A stretch of 64,000 bases of DNA from Amycolatopsis aidingensis (GTDB taxonomy: Bacteria; Actinomycetota; Actinomycetes; Mycobacteriales; Pseudonocardiaceae), in NCBI RefSeq assembly GCF_018885265.1, contig NZ_CP076538.1:5492001-5556000 (forward strand). The letters run 5' to 3'. How positions within the stretch are numbered: the first letter of the stretch is position 1; every line of letters begins with the position of its first letter. Below the pieces are notes generated by a model, which was not told the origin of the DNA, did not search any database, and saw only the letters and a program-made list of their open reading frames with translations. Positions 33,956-43,885 of the stretch are shown here, one piece after another. The position numbers were made by a program, and so were the translations under genes.

Positions 33956-36163
33956 TTACTGGGAGTCGACGAACGCCGCCACCCAGGCGAGGGACGAGTT
34001 CCAGTTGATGGCCACCTCGTTGGTGGACCAGGAGCCGATGTCGTCGATGTAGCAGGTTGCCGGGGCACAGCCACGCAGGTTCTGCTGCGCCACCGGATCC
34101 TGCAGGCCGGAGTTGGGTCCGCCGGCCATCGCCCCCGGTGGCGGATGGGGCAGCGAGGGGTCCACCTGGTTCGCCCAGTGCCGGTGGTGCTGGTTGCGGC
34201 TGGCCCGCTCGCCGTACCCGCTGACGAAGGACTGGTTCAGGGCGTTGCGGCCGAGCAGGTAGTCCATCGACTCCACGACCGCGTCCCGGTAGCCGCGCCG
34301 GTGACTGAGGTCGTAGGCGGTTGCCATGATCATCATGGCCGTGGTGGTGGCGCTGGTCGAGCCCCAGGCGTGCTTGCCGTCCGCAGGCATGGAGGGGTTG
34401 GGGTAGCCCTGGGCCCGCAGGTCACGCAGGTACTCGTCGGCGACATCGAGCACGCGCTTGCGCGCGGCGAGGTAGTCCCACAGCGGGAATCGCCACGGCA
34501 GCCGGACGATGGTCAGATCGGCCAGCCCGCCGGTCTCCTTCCAGAAGAACCCTTCCTCGGTCAGCTCGGTGTCGACGAAACGCAGGTACTTCCAGTCGCC
34601 GGTACTCGCGTACAGCTCGGCGGCGGCCCAGGAGAACTCGTCCCGCACGTCGGTGTCGTCGTAGGGCCCGCCACCGACGCTCTCGGCCGGGGCGTATCGC
34701 TCGGGGTGCCGCCGGGCGGCCTGCCACGCGGTCTCGGCCGCGGTGCGGCAGCGTTCGGCGAACTCCCGGTCCCGGAACCGCCAGATCCGCGCGCACTGGG
34801 CGCCCGCAGCGGCCAGGTTCAGCGTGGCTGCGGTGGACGGCGGGTGCAGATAGCGCGGCTGGGCGTCCTCATGGGGCAGCGTCGGGTGCGGCGTCCAAGC
34901 CGCGTCGTGGATCTTGTGGTGCACCATGCCTGCCAGCGGTTTTCCCTCGGGTACCTGCATCCGCAGCAGGAACTCCAGCTGCCAGCGCGCCTCGTCGAGA
35001 ACGTCGGGGACGCCGTTGTGCCGCTCGGGAATCCGCAGCAGGCCGTCGCGCACCCCCTCGAAGTCGCCGTTCCACAGGGAACGCTCGTAGAGGTCCATCA
35101 GCTGCCACGCGGCCAACGCACCGTTCACCACGTACTTGCCGTGATCACCAGCGTCGTACCAGCCACCGCGCACGTCCAGGCTGTAGTCGCAGGTCCCAGG
35201 AAGGCAGGGGACATCGGTGTCCCCCGTGTTCGGCTCGACCCCGAGATGCCCCGCGGGCCTGGCGTACTCCGCGCCGACGTACTTCTCCTCGATCGGGATG
35301 CCGCTGCGGCTGTGGTAGAAGTACGCCAGCGCGTCCCGGCGTAGCTGGTCATAGGGGTTGTCCAGGATGTCGAAGGGCGCGCTGACCTCGGCACCGACCG
35401 ACAGCGTGTAACCGCTTCCGGTCTTGCGGATCCGGGAGAAGTCGGCGACGTGCACATGGTCGCCCGACATGGGGTCGTCGCCGCGCACCCGGGTGCGGCC
35501 CTTCGCGACGATCGCCCCTTCATCATCCCGCACTGTCCACGGCACCGGCCGCGTCGACGAGTCGACAATGGACGCCCGCTTCGGTCCCGAAGCGGAGTAT
35601 CCGTGCTGGTTGACCCGTACCGGCGAACCGAAGTCCCGGCCACCCCCCGGTGGGATCGCCCCGCCGGTCAGTGACACATCGTCCACGCAGAAGGTATACG
35701 GCTGCTGGGCACCGCCCGTCTGGAAGGACAGCTGGGCGTGCCTGGTCGCCACGGTGGAGGTGCCGGTGAACTCGAAGGTACGCGGCTGGCCGGTCAGCGC
35801 CACCTGCCCGTCGAGCGTCCCGGTGTGTGGCTCGTGTGCCAGCTGTACGGCGGTGCGGATGGTGACCTCCACCGAGGCCGATGCGGTGAACCGCAGGGTG
35901 TAGGGCTGCTCGGCCTCCAGCGGGATGTCGTTCTGGCCGATCATCGAGTCCCACGGGTTCATGGTGCCGGCGGGGACATCGGCACACAGCCGGCCGTCCT
36001 CGACCCGGGACGGCGTGTTGCCGCTGCTCCACCATGGACTCTTCGTGCCGTCGAAGGTTCCGTTGAGCACCCGCTCGTAGCCATCGGCATGCGCGGGAGT
36101 GGCCAGTCCGGCCACGAACACGAGGGAAAGGCAGGCCGATGCCAGCCTGAGGGGGACGGACAT
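33956..36163 (-). CDS. Secreted GH9 cellulase with CBM4-like and Ig-like domains
   Basis: The 735-residue product has a Sec signal, a beta-sandwich module (about residues 30-165, LNGTFDGTKSPWW...YTFCVDDVSLTGG) typical of CBM4/9, an Ig-like CelD_N domain (about 180-270, RVNQHGYSASGPKRA) and a GH9 barrel. Catalytic residues: the Asp pair in GWYDAGDHGKY (Asp337, Asp340) and Glu716 in STNEVAINWNSSLAWV. This architecture is that of processive endoglucanases. The start is 152 bases from an operator-like palindrome shared with the divergent cebE promoter. Confidence 0.93.
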   Translation of the reverse strand: MSVPLRLASACLSLVFVAGLATPAHADGYERVLNGTFDGTKSPWWSSGNTPSRVEDGRLCADVPAGTMNPWDSMIGQNDIPLEAEQPYTLRFTASASVEVTIRTAVQLAHEPHTGTLDGQVALTGQPRTFEFTGTSTVATRHAQLSFQTGGAQQPYTFCVDDVSLTGGAIPPGGGRDFGSPVRVNQHGYSASGPKRASIVDSSTRPVPWTVRDDEGAIVAKGRTRVRGDDPMSGDHVHVADFSRIRKTGSGYTLSVGAEVSAPFDILDNPYDQLRRDALAYFYHSRSGIPIEEKYVGAEYARPAGHLGVEPNTGDTDVPCLPGTCDYSLDVRGGWYDAGDHGKYVVNGALAAWQLMDLYERSLWNGDFEGVRDGLLRIPERHNGVPDVLDEARWQLEFLLRMQVPEGKPLAGMVHHKIHDAAWTPHPTLPHEDAQPRYLHPPSTAATLNLAAAGAQCARIWRFRDREFAERCRTAAETAWQAARRHPERYAPAESVGGGPYDDTDVRDEFSWAAAELYASTGDWKYLRFVDTELTEEGFFWKETGGLADLTIVRLPWRFPLWDYLAARKRVLDVADEYLRDLRAQGYPNPSMPADGKHAWGSTSATTTAMMIMATAYDLSHRRGYRDAVVESMDYLLGRNALNQSFVSGYGERASRNQHHRHWANQVDPSLPHPPPGAMAGGPNSGLQDPVAQQNLRGCAPATCYIDDIGSWSTNEVAINWNSSLAWVAAFVDSQ

Positions 36164-36465
36164 ACCGGGCCTCTCTGGTAGCAGGGTTCCGGCCCGCCGC
36201 AGCGTCAGTAGTCCGATATGGTCACCGCACCGGCCTGGCGTGTCAACGGTCTCACCCGATCCAACTCCCTTGCGCCGCCCCCTTCACAGCGGTATGTCCG
36301 ACGGGTTACGCTCCTGTAAGCGCTTCCAATTCTTGATGAACGAAGAGTGTCAACACCGGCACTGGCCGCAGCGTCGCAGCAGGTGAACGGTGTTTCTATT
36401 GAGTCCCGAACAGCGATCCTGGCTTGTTATCGCTTCCGGGACGGCGAGCTGACTGGAGGTACTAC
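36164..36465. other. Divergent promoter region between gh9 and cebE
   Basis: The 302 bases contain no supported gene. A LacI-type operator-like palindrome lies at 36315-36328, followed by AT-rich sequence; it can serve both directions. I cannot fix the -10 and -35 boxes. Confidence 0.6.
36315..36328. promoter_or_regulatory. LacI-type operator TGTAAGCGCTTCCA
   Basis: This is a near-palindrome with one symmetry mismatch, differing from the 32831 site at one base. It lies 138 bases before cebE and 152 bases before gh9, so a single repressor could control the secreted enzyme and importer genes together. Confidence 0.75.
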
Positions 36466-37752
36466 ATGCCTGTTCGACTGAGGCGGACGCTGCTCGCGAC
36501 CGCGCTCGCCGGCGCGCTGGCGGCAACCAGCGCCTGTGGCGGGGAGGCCGAGGACTCGGCCGAGCCGGGGAAGACGACCCTGGTCGTCAAGACTTTCAGC
36601 CAGTTCGGCTACGAGCAGCTCTTCGCGGAGTACGAGGCGTCCCATCCGGACATCTCGATCGAGGAGGAGAACATCGGCAAGCTGGGCGACTACCTGCCCA
36701 AGCTGCAACAGTGGATCGCGACCGGCGAGGGCGCGGGCGATGTGGTCGCGCTGGAGGAGGGCATCCTCAGCCAGTTCATGGCCAACCCGCAGCACTTCGT
36801 GAACCTGTTCGACCACGGGGCCGCCGAGCTGGAATCCAACTTCCTGGACTGGAAGTGGCAGCAGGCACTGACCCCGGACGGCAACAAGCTCGTCGGCCTT
36901 GGCACCGATATCGGAGCGCAGGGCATGTGCTACCGCACCGACCTGTTCGCCGCGGCCGGTCTGCCTACCGACCGGGAGGCGGTTGGTGAACTATGGCCGA
37001 CCTGGGAGGACTACCTCGCCACCGGCAAGCGGTTTCTCAACGGGGGCACCGGCGCACACTTCTTCGACTCCTCCAACGGCATCTACCAGAACATCCTGAT
37101 GCAGCAGGGCGACCACACCTACTACGACACCAGCAACAACCTGGTGATCGACAGCAATCCGGCCGTCCGCACCGCATGGGACATGACCATCGACATGGTC
37201 GAGTCCGGACTCTCCGCCAACATCGAACCGTGGAGTCCGCAGTGGAACGCCGGGTTCAAGAACGGAAAGTTCGCGACGATCCCGTGCCCCTCGTGGATGC
37301 TCGGCACGATCGAGAAACAGTCCGGCCCGGAGAACGCGGACAAGTGGGACGTCGCCAAGGTGCCCGGTGACGGTGCCGTCCGCGGTGGCTCGTTCCTCGC
37401 CGTGCCCACGCAGAGCGAGCACCAGGCGGAGGCAGCCGAGCTGGTGAAGTTCCTGACCAGTCCCGAGGGTCAGATCGCGGCGTTCAAGTCGAAGAACAAC
37501 TTCCCCTCCTCGCCGCAAGCCATCGACGACCCCGCAGTACAGAACTTCACCAACGACTACTTCAACAACGCACCGGTCGGGAAGATCTTCGGGGAGAGCG
37601 CGAAGGCCATCCAGCCCGTGTACCTGGGCCCGGACAACAATCCGATCGGTGACCGGGTCAGCAACGCGCTGGTTGCCGTGGAGCAGGGCAAACTCAGCCC
37701 GGACGAGGCATGGAAGAAGGCTGTCGAGGACGCCAAACGCCTGGTGAACTGA
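36466..37752 (+). CDS. cebE: ABC sugar-binding lipoprotein (CebE-type)
   Basis: The 428-residue product has a lipoprotein signal (TLLATALAGALAATSAC) and a group 1 solute-binding fold: FGYEQLFAEYEASHPDISIEEEN, RTDLFAAAGLPTDREAVGELWPTWEDYLATG and PSWMLGTIE. It resembles CebE-type cellobiose/cello-oligosaccharide receptors. ATG 36466 follows GGAGGT. Next to gh9, gh6 and a GH1 gene, it most probably binds cello-oligosaccharides. A strong intercistronic hairpin follows, which would leave this binding protein more abundant than the permeases. Confidence 0.85.
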   Translation: MPVRLRRTLLATALAGALAATSACGGEAEDSAEPGKTTLVVKTFSQFGYEQLFAEYEASHPDISIEEENIGKLGDYLPKLQQWIATGEGAGDVVALEEGILSQFMANPQHFVNLFDHGAAELESNFLDWKWQQALTPDGNKLVGLGTDIGAQGMCYRTDLFAAAGLPTDREAVGELWPTWEDYLATGKRFLNGGTGAHFFDSSNGIYQNILMQQGDHTYYDTSNNLVIDSNPAVRTAWDMTIDMVESGLSANIEPWSPQWNAGFKNGKFATIPCPSWMLGTIEKQSGPENADKWDVAKVPGDGAVRGGSFLAVPTQSEHQAEAAELVKFLTSPEGQIAAFKSKNNFPSSPQAIDDPAVQNFTNDYFNNAPVGKIFGESAKAIQPVYLGPDNNPIGDRVSNALVAVEQGKLSPDEAWKKAVEDAKRLVN

Positions 37753-37761
37753 CCGGGGAGC

Positions 37762-37797
37762 GGTGGGGCGCGGCCTGCCCAGCAGCCGCGCCCCACC
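37762..37797 (+). terminator. Intercistronic hairpin between cebE and cebF
   Basis: GGTGGGGCGCGGC (37762-37774) pairs exactly with 37785-37797 around a 10-base loop, nine bases after the cebE stop. Inside an operon such a hairpin usually attenuates transcription or protects the upstream message. Confidence 0.75.
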
Positions 37798-37822
37798 TTA
37801 TATCCACAAAGGACATACGTTG

Positions 37823-38791
37823 GTGATTGATCTGCGGCCGGGAACGGCCGAACGTACCGGGAAGAACAGCGGTTCCGCACCGCCGCCACGGCGCAGGCTC
37901 GGCAACTTCCTCGGCAGGATGGACACGAAGTGGTCGCCGTACCTTTTCGTCGCGCCCTTCTTCGTGATCTTCGGGATCTTCGGGCTGTTCCCACTCGTCT
38001 ACACCGCATGGGTTTCCCTGCATCAGTGGAGCATGGGTGGATCGGGCACGTTCATCGGCTTCGAGAACTACCTCGAGCTGTTCGACGACCCCAACTTCTG
38101 GAACGCGACGATCAACACGCTCGGCATGCTCGTACTGGCAACGGTGCCGCAGCTGCTGATCGCGCTGGTGTTGGCCAGCCTGCTGAACCAGGGGCTGCGC
38201 AGGCTCACCTTCCTCCGGGTTGGCGTGCTGCTTCCGATCGTGACCTCGGTCGCCGCGATCGGCATCGTGTTCAGCCAGATCTACGACCGGGACGCGGGCA
38301 TGGTCAACGGAATGCTCGGCCTGATCGGCGTGGACGCGGTGGACTGGCGCGCGGACAAGTGGTCATCCTGGATCGCGATCTCCACCATGGTCAACTGGCG
38401 CTGGACCGGCTACAACGCCCTGATCTATCTGGCCGCCATGCAGTCGGTCCCGCGGGACCTGTACGAGGCGGCCACCGTCGACGGTGCTTCCCGGATCAGG
38501 CAGTTCTGGAGCATCACCGTCCCGATGATCCGGCCGGCGATCATCTTCACCGTGATCATCTCCACCATCGCGGGGATGCAGCTGTTCACCGAACCACTGA
38601 TCTTCGGTCAGGGCAGCTACGCCATTTCCGGCGGTAGCCTGCGCCAGTTCCAGACGCTGTCGATGTACATGTTCGAGAAGGCCTTCCGGGATTTCGACTA
38701 CGGGTACGGCTCGGCCGTGGCGTGGATGATCTTCGTACTGATCATGCTCCTCGCCCTGATCAACTTCCTCGTCATGCGAAAGGGGAAATAG
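37823..38791 (+). CDS. cebF: ABC sugar permease, first subunit (CebF-type)
   Basis: About 322 residues with six predicted membrane helices, preceded by a cytoplasmic N-terminal tail ([29 protein letters not shown]). The permease EAA loop is visible as [26 protein letters not shown] (about residues 214-239). GTG 37823 lies nine bases after AAAGGA; a TTG at 37820 is an equal candidate. It would form a heterodimer with the next permease. Confidence 0.85.
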   Translation: MIDLRPGTAERTGKNSGSAPPPRRRLGNFLGRMDTKWSPYLFVAPFFVIFGIFGLFPLVYTAWVSLHQWSMGGSGTFIGFENYLELFDDPNFWNATINTLGMLVLATVPQLLIALVLASLLNQGLRRLTFLRVGVLLPIVTSVAAIGIVFSQIYDRDAGMVNGMLGLIGVDAVDWRADKWSSWIAISTMVNWRWTGYNALIYLAAMQSVPRDLYEAATVDGASRIRQFWSITVPMIRPAIIFTVIISTIAGMQLFTEPLIFGQGSYAISGGSLRQFQTLSMYMFEKAFRDFDYGYGSAVAWMIFVLIMLLALINFLVMRKGK

Positions 38792-38793
38792 CC

Positions 38794-39615
38794 GTGCGCA
38801 AATCCCCCGTGCTGATCTACGGCACCCTGATCGTGGCGGTCGTGCTGTCGGCCTTCCCGCTGTACTGGCTGTTCGTGGTGGCCACCCGGACCAACGACGT
38901 GGTCGGCGACTGGCCGCCACCGCTGCTGCCCGGCGGCAACCTCGGCGACAACATCGCCAGGCTGTTCGCGGCCGAGCAGGCCAACTTCCTCACCGGGCTG
39001 ATCAACTCGGCGATCGCCTCGGTGGTCGTCACGGTGTCGGTGGTGTTCTTCAGCTCGCTCGCCGGGTTCGCCTTCGCCAAGCTGAAGTTCCGTGGCCGCA
39101 ACGCGCTGCTGGTGATCATCCTGGCCACCATGATGATCCCGGTCCAGATGGGGATCATCCCGCTGTACATGATCATGGTGGAACTCGGCTGGCAGAACGA
39201 GCTGGAAGCGGTCATCGTACCGTTCCTGGTCTCCGCGTTCGGGGTCTTCCTGATGCGGCAGTACGCCGAGCGCGCCGTTCCGGACGAGTTGCTCGAGGCC
39301 GCACGGGTGGACGGCTGCAGCACCTTCCGGATCTACTGGACCGTGGTGCTGCCCGCACTGCGGCCGGGTGCCGCGGTCCTCGGCCTGTTCACCTTCATGG
39401 CTACCTGGAACGAGTTCCTGTGGCCACTGGCCGTTCTCGAGGCGGACAACCCGACCGTGCAGTTCTCCCTCAGTCAGCTGTCCACCACCTACTACACCGA
39501 CTACACCCTGATGTTCACCGGAGCACTCATCGCCACCTTGCCGCTGCTACTCGTCTTCGTCCTGTTCGGCAAGCAGATCGTCGGCGGCATCATGGAAGGA
39601 GCTGTCAAAGCGTGA
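38794..39615 (+). CDS. cebG: ABC sugar permease, second subunit (CebG-type)
   Basis: The 273-residue product has six predicted helices and the EAA loop [27 protein letters not shown] (about residues 167-192), with [24 protein letters not shown] before it. The GTG start is preceded by AAGGGGA and lies two bases after the cebF stop. Its stop overlaps the GH1 start as GTGA. Confidence 0.88.
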   Translation: MRKSPVLIYGTLIVAVVLSAFPLYWLFVVATRTNDVVGDWPPPLLPGGNLGDNIARLFAAEQANFLTGLINSAIASVVVTVSVVFFSSLAGFAFAKLKFRGRNALLVIILATMMIPVQMGIIPLYMIMVELGWQNELEAVIVPFLVSAFGVFLMRQYAERAVPDELLEAARVDGCSTFRIYWTVVLPALRPGAAVLGLFTFMATWNEFLWPLAVLEADNPTVQFSLSQLSTTYYTDYTLMFTGALIATLPLLLVFVLFGKQIVGGIMEGAVKA

Positions 39616-40943
39616 CCACCTTCGAGTCCGGCTTTCTCTGGGGCGCGGCGACATCGAGCTACCAGATCGAGGGCGCGGTCGCCGAGGACGGGCGTGGACC
39701 GTCTATCTGGGACACCTTTGCCGCCACACCGGGCACAGTGGACAATGGAGACACCGGTGCGGTCGCGGCCGACCACTACCACCGCTACCGCGAGGACGTG
39801 GCGTTGATGGCCGGGCTCGGGCTGGAGGCATACCGCTTCTCCATCGCCTGGCCGCGAGTCCAGCCAGCCGGTTCCGGGCCGATCAACCAGCGCGGACTCG
39901 ACTTCTACCGGCGACTGACCGATGCCCTGCTGGAGCAGGGAATCCAGCCGTGGCCCACGCTCTACCACTGGGATCTCCCGCAACCCCTCGAGGACGCGGG
40001 TGGATGGCCCGAGCGGGACACCGCCGCCCGGTTCGCCGAGTACGCGGCCGCCGTGCACGACGCCCTCGCCGACCGGATCACCCACTGGACCACGCTGAAC
40101 GAACCGTGGTGCTCGGCCTTCCTCGGCTATGCCAGCGGCAGGCACGCCCCCGGCCGCAGGGAACCCGCCGCGGCCCTGCGCGCCGCGCACCACCTGCTGC
40201 TGGGCCACGGGCTCGCCGTGCAGGCCATGCCCGAGACGCCGGTCGGCATCACGCTCAACCTCACCCAGGTATCGCCGCACACCGACTCCGTGGCCGACCG
40301 GGACGCCGCCCGCCGCATCGACGGCATGCAGAACCGGTTCTTCCTCGACCCGCTGCTGCACGCCGCCTACCCGGAGGACGTGCGGGCCGACCTCGCCGGG
40401 ATCTCCGACCTGGAGCACGTCCTGGACGGCGACCTGAAGACCATCGCCGCCCCGCTGGACTTCCTTGGCATCAACTATTACTCACCCATGGTGGTCGCAG
40501 GCGAGAGTGAGCCCGGCGAACCGACGGCCTCACCGTACGTCGGCTCGCCGCACGTGGGCATGCGGGACAACGGAAGACCCCGCACCACCATGGGCTGGGA
40601 GATCGACGAACGCGGATTGCTCGACCTGCTGCTGCGGCTGCGCCGCGACTACCCCGCGCAGTCGCTGTACGTGACGGAGAACGGCGCCGCCTTCGACGAG
40701 GCGGTGCACGACGCCGCGCGGGTCTCGTACCTGGACGGACATCTGCGAGCCTGCGCCGAGGCGATCGAGCAGGGCGTGCCGTTGCGCGGGTACTTCGTCT
40801 GGTCCCTGCTGGACAACTTCGAGTGGGCCTTCGGTTTCGCGCAGCGGTTCGGGATCGTGCACGTGGACTACGCCACGCAGCGGCGCACGTTGAAGGACAG
40901 CGCCCGGTGGTACGCGGACGTCATCGCCCGGGGCGGCCTGTGA
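39612..40943 (+). CDS. bglC: GH1 beta-glucosidase, locus A
   Basis: The 443-residue product has the GH1 hallmarks: [22 protein letters not shown], acid/base Glu164 in TLNEPWCS, nucleophile Glu356 in [11 protein letters not shown], and the end [13 protein letters not shown]. No signal peptide: it acts on imported cellobiose or longer cello-oligosaccharides in the cytoplasm. It starts with GTG in the stop codon of cebG, so production is coupled to the importer. An operator-like palindrome lies at its stop codon in front of the LacI gene. Confidence 0.94.
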   Translation: MTTFESGFLWGAATSSYQIEGAVAEDGRGPSIWDTFAATPGTVDNGDTGAVAADHYHRYREDVALMAGLGLEAYRFSIAWPRVQPAGSGPINQRGLDFYRRLTDALLEQGIQPWPTLYHWDLPQPLEDAGGWPERDTAARFAEYAAAVHDALADRITHWTTLNEPWCSAFLGYASGRHAPGRREPAAALRAAHHLLLGHGLAVQAMPETPVGITLNLTQVSPHTDSVADRDAARRIDGMQNRFFLDPLLHAAYPEDVRADLAGISDLEHVLDGDLKTIAAPLDFLGINYYSPMVVAGESEPGEPTASPYVGSPHVGMRDNGRPRTTMGWEIDERGLLDLLLRLRRDYPAQSLYVTENGAAFDEAVHDAARVSYLDGHLRACAEAIEQGVPLRGYFVWSLLDNFEWAFGFAQRFGIVHVDYATQRRTLKDSARWYADVIARGGL

Positions 40944-40952
40944 ACGCTTGCA
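40939..40952. promoter_or_regulatory. LacI-type operator-like site TGTGAACGCTTGCA
   Basis: This imperfect palindrome around CG spans the bglC stop codon, 47 bases before the LacI-family regulator gene. It resembles the operators at 32831 and 36315 at 9-10 of 14 bases. It suggests autoregulation. Confidence 0.5.
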
Positions 40953-40998
40953 GGGTTGCTATTGTCGGTTGGGCACGCTGCGGAACAGGGGGTCGGGC

Positions 40999-42006
40999 AT
41001 GACGAAAAGTGACCGGCCACCCACCCTCGAGGAGGTGGCGCAGCGTGCCGGCCTCTCCACCGGCACCGTGTCCCGAGTGATCAACAACGCCCAGCACGTC
41101 AGCAAGAAGGCACGGCAGGCGGTCGAGCGGGCAATCGAGGAACTCGGGTATGTCCCGAACACCTCGGCCCGCTCACTGGCCACCCAGCGCAGGGGCGCGG
41201 TCGTACTCGCGATCTCCAGCGACGATCCGGCGCTGTTCGCCAACCTGTTCTTCGCCGAGGTGATCACCGGCGTGAACGCCATGATCGAGGAGACCGACCT
41301 CGAGTTGCTGCTGGTACTGGCCGCCTCCGAGCGCGGCAGGGAGCGGTTCGCCCGCATCCTGCAGTCCCGGGGCGCCGACGGGGTCATGCTGCTGGCTTTG
41401 CGGGAGAACGATCCGCTGTCCAGGATGGCCGAGGACAGCGGCGTTCCGGTGGTGCACGGCGGACGTTCGCTGGACCGGACCCCCCAGTGGTACGTGGACG
41501 CCGACAACCGGGGCGGGGCACATCAGGCCGTGGAGCACCTCATCGCGCGGGGCAGGCGGAACATCGGCACCGTGACCGGCCCCCTGGACATGCATGTCGG
41601 TGTCTCCCGCTACCTCGGCTTCCGCGAGGCGATGGCGCTGGCCGGGCTGGCCGACACCAGGGTGGCGCACGGCGACTTCAGCGAGGCCAGCGGGGCGAAG
41701 GGAATGGTGCGGCTGCTCGACGAGCACCCCGACCTGGACGCGGTGTTCGTCGCATCCGACGCCATGGCGGCAGGCGCGCTGACCGTGCTGCGCGACCGGG
41801 GCCACGAGGTACCGGGCGAGATCGCGGTCGTCGGGTTCAACGACATCGTGACGGCACAGCACACCCAACCCGCGCTCACCACCGTCCGCCAGCCGATCGA
41901 GGCGCTGGGCCGGGAGATGACCAGGGTGCTCGTCCGGCTCATCGAAGGCGAGCGACCGACCCCGCTCATCCTGCCCACCGAGCTCGTCATCCGGGACTCC
42001 GCCTGA
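40999..42006 (+). CDS. cebR: LacI-family regulator, locus A (CebR-like)
   Basis: The 335-residue product has the LacI HTH: TLEEVAQRAGLSTGTVSRVINNAQHVSKKARQAVERAIEELGYVPNTSAR and a ligand-binding fold with YLGFREAMALAGL, VFVASDAMAAGALTVLR and IAVVGFNDIVTAQHTQPALTTVRQP. A ribosome site AGGGGG precedes ATG 40999. CebR-type repressors release DNA on binding cellobiose; the operators at 32831 and 36315 are its probable sites. The last 20 bases overlap the convergent DUF2264 gene. Confidence 0.9.
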   Translation: MTKSDRPPTLEEVAQRAGLSTGTVSRVINNAQHVSKKARQAVERAIEELGYVPNTSARSLATQRRGAVVLAISSDDPALFANLFFAEVITGVNAMIEETDLELLLVLAASERGRERFARILQSRGADGVMLLALRENDPLSRMAEDSGVPVVHGGRSLDRTPQWYVDADNRGGAHQAVEHLIARGRRNIGTVTGPLDMHVGVSRYLGFREAMALAGLADTRVAHGDFSEASGAKGMVRLLDEHPDLDAVFVASDAMAAGALTVLRDRGHEVPGEIAVVGFNDIVTAQHTQPALTTVRQPIEALGREMTRVLVRLIEGERPTPLILPTELVIRDSA

Positions 42007-43885
42007 ACTCGGTCCGCACGGTGAGCGGGCCGAAGCGGATCCGGGTGAGCGAGCCGTCCTCGGCCCACCGCACACCGATCCCGTCGGGTTCGGCGGTGAC
42101 CTCGACGACCTGGGCGGCCCCGGCGACCGTCTCGGTGCCGGGTTCCGCGGTGAGTACGGCCAAGGCCGCGTACACCGCCGTTCCGGTCGACTCCGCGGTC
42201 AGCCGCGGCACCCGCGCCCAGGTGGCGTAGGCGGTGCCTTGCGGCGCCCGCGCCTGCTGCTGCCCGGTCCAGCCGTGCAGCGGGTACAGCAGGGAACTCA
42301 CGGGCTCGTCGGGGCCGGTCGCCCAGCCGGTCTGCTCCACCTCGGCACCAGGCGGAGCGCCGACCACGCGGTGTACCCGCAGTTCCAGCCGTCCCCTGGC
42401 CACGGTGACGCTCTCCACCCGCAGCCCCGGCACTGCGGGCGCGCCGCCAGGGAACACCGGCCGGTGCCAGGAGGCCGCCCAGCCCCAGCCCTCGCCCTGC
42501 CCGGTACCGAGCGGGTGGATCCGGCGGCGGACGCTGCGCAACCCCTGGTAGACCACGCACAGGTGGTTGTCCGGCACGTTGCCGATCGCGGTGGGGCCGG
42601 TGCGGGTGGAGTAGGCCTGCCTGCCGTAGTGCGGATCGTCCGGGGCGGACTCGCCCTCGTGCGGTGGCAGATGATCGCTGCCGTGGTTGTGCAACCGCAC
42701 CACCCCATCGGCGCAGGTGCTCTGCACCAGAAAGCCGGGGGCGGGCAGCGTCAGCGCCTGGTCCGCGGTCTCGCTCGGCGCCGGCTCCTCCCGGTTTGTC
42801 CACAGTGGATCATCAGCGGGCACGAGCATGCAGGCGAAAGCCTTGGCTGCCCAGTACGGCGAGGCCGGGCCGGAGTAGAACTGGAGCGTCGCCTCGTGCG
42901 GACCGTGCCAGCCAGGGCTGAGCAACCCGTCGGTACCGACGGCACCGCGATCGAGGAAGTACCGCAACGCCCCGCTGAGCAGTCGCCGGGACGTTCCAGG
43001 GGCGAGCGGGGTGTGTCCGGTGACCGCTCCCAGCGCCACCGCGGATGCGGCCGCGAACCGGTAGGTCAGCGACCGTCCGAAGTGGATCGGTGCTCCGTCG
43101 GAGCCGAACAGCAGGGAGAAGCCCGCCAGGTGTTCCCGCAACCGGTCACCGTACCGGCCGGCGGAGTCCCCGGCCAGGTGGGCGTCGAGCACCGGGTACA
43201 AATGCAGGGCCCAGCCGTTGTAGTGGTCGAAGGCGCGGCCGTCCCCGTCGGTGTACCAGCCGTCCCCGCGGTACCAGGTCTCCAGCAGCTCACCGGCCCG
43301 CGCCCTGGCCCTGGCGGTCTCGGCGTCACCACGGCCGACCGACTCGAGGAACCCGGCCACGGTGAACGGGAAGAGGTACCAGTTGTTAGGGGACGGCAGG
43401 TGGCGCAGCGCGCCCCGCAACCACTCCTCGACCCGGTCCCGCGCTCCCGCATCCAGCAGGTCCCACAGCCACGGCCGGGTCAGCCGCAGGCCGAGGGCTA
43501 CCGACGCGGACTCCACCATCGGCTGACCCCGGACGTGATGATCGAGGATCGGCGGCCAGGACTCCGCGTCCTGGCGGCCCGGCGTGCGGGTACCGGCCGC
43601 GAGCCCGTCCGCGTACCGTTCGAGCCACCCGTGCGGATCGTCACCGCCGGCGCCGGCGATCCGGAACCCGGCGGCAAGGAACGTGCGGGCGTACCCTTCG
43701 AGCCCGTCCGAGCGGACCCCGTTCGCGGACGGTCTGCCCGGCAGGTCCAGCAGCGCCCCGCGCGGGGTGGCCCAGCGCCACGCCGCGGCCAGCAGCCCGT
43801 CGGCCGCGGACTCCCAGTGTGCCCGGGTGTATCCGGTGTGCGGGCTGAGGTCCCGATCCTCGGCAGGCAGCCGCAAACCGCTCAC
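41987..43885 (-). CDS. DUF2264-family protein (probable glycosidase-like toroid)
   Basis: The 632-residue product reads YTRAHWESAADGLLAAAWRWATPRGALLDLPG, SWPPILDHHVRGQPMVESASVALGLRLTRPW, NNWYLFPFTVAGFLESVG and FDHYNGWALHLYPVLDAHLAGD, the helical-toroid pattern of DUF2264. From memory some DUF2264 proteins have been assigned beta-glucuronidase activity; I do not know this one's substrate. No signal peptide. Its ATG lies in the stop of the upstream dehydrogenase (ATGA), so it is coupled to it. Confidence 0.85.
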   Translation of the reverse strand: MSGLRLPAEDRDLSPHTGYTRAHWESAADGLLAAAWRWATPRGALLDLPGRPSANGVRSDGLEGYARTFLAAGFRIAGAGGDDPHGWLERYADGLAAGTRTPGRQDAESWPPILDHHVRGQPMVESASVALGLRLTRPWLWDLLDAGARDRVEEWLRGALRHLPSPNNWYLFPFTVAGFLESVGRGDAETARARARAGELLETWYRGDGWYTDGDGRAFDHYNGWALHLYPVLDAHLAGDSAGRYGDRLREHLAGFSLLFGSDGAPIHFGRSLTYRFAAASAVALGAVTGHTPLAPGTSRRLLSGALRYFLDRGAVGTDGLLSPGWHGPHEATLQFYSGPASPYWAAKAFACMLVPADDPLWTNREEPAPSETADQALTLPAPGFLVQSTCADGVVRLHNHGSDHLPPHEGESAPDDPHYGRQAYSTRTGPTAIGNVPDNHLCVVYQGLRSVRRRIHPLGTGQGEGWGWAASWHRPVFPGGAPAVPGLRVESVTVARGRLELRVHRVVGAPPGAEVEQTGWATGPDEPVSSLLYPLHGWTGQQQARAPQGTAYATWARVPRLTAESTGTAVYAALAVLTAEPGTETVAGAAQVVEVTAEPDGIGVRWAEDGSLTRIRFGPLTVRTEFRRSPG

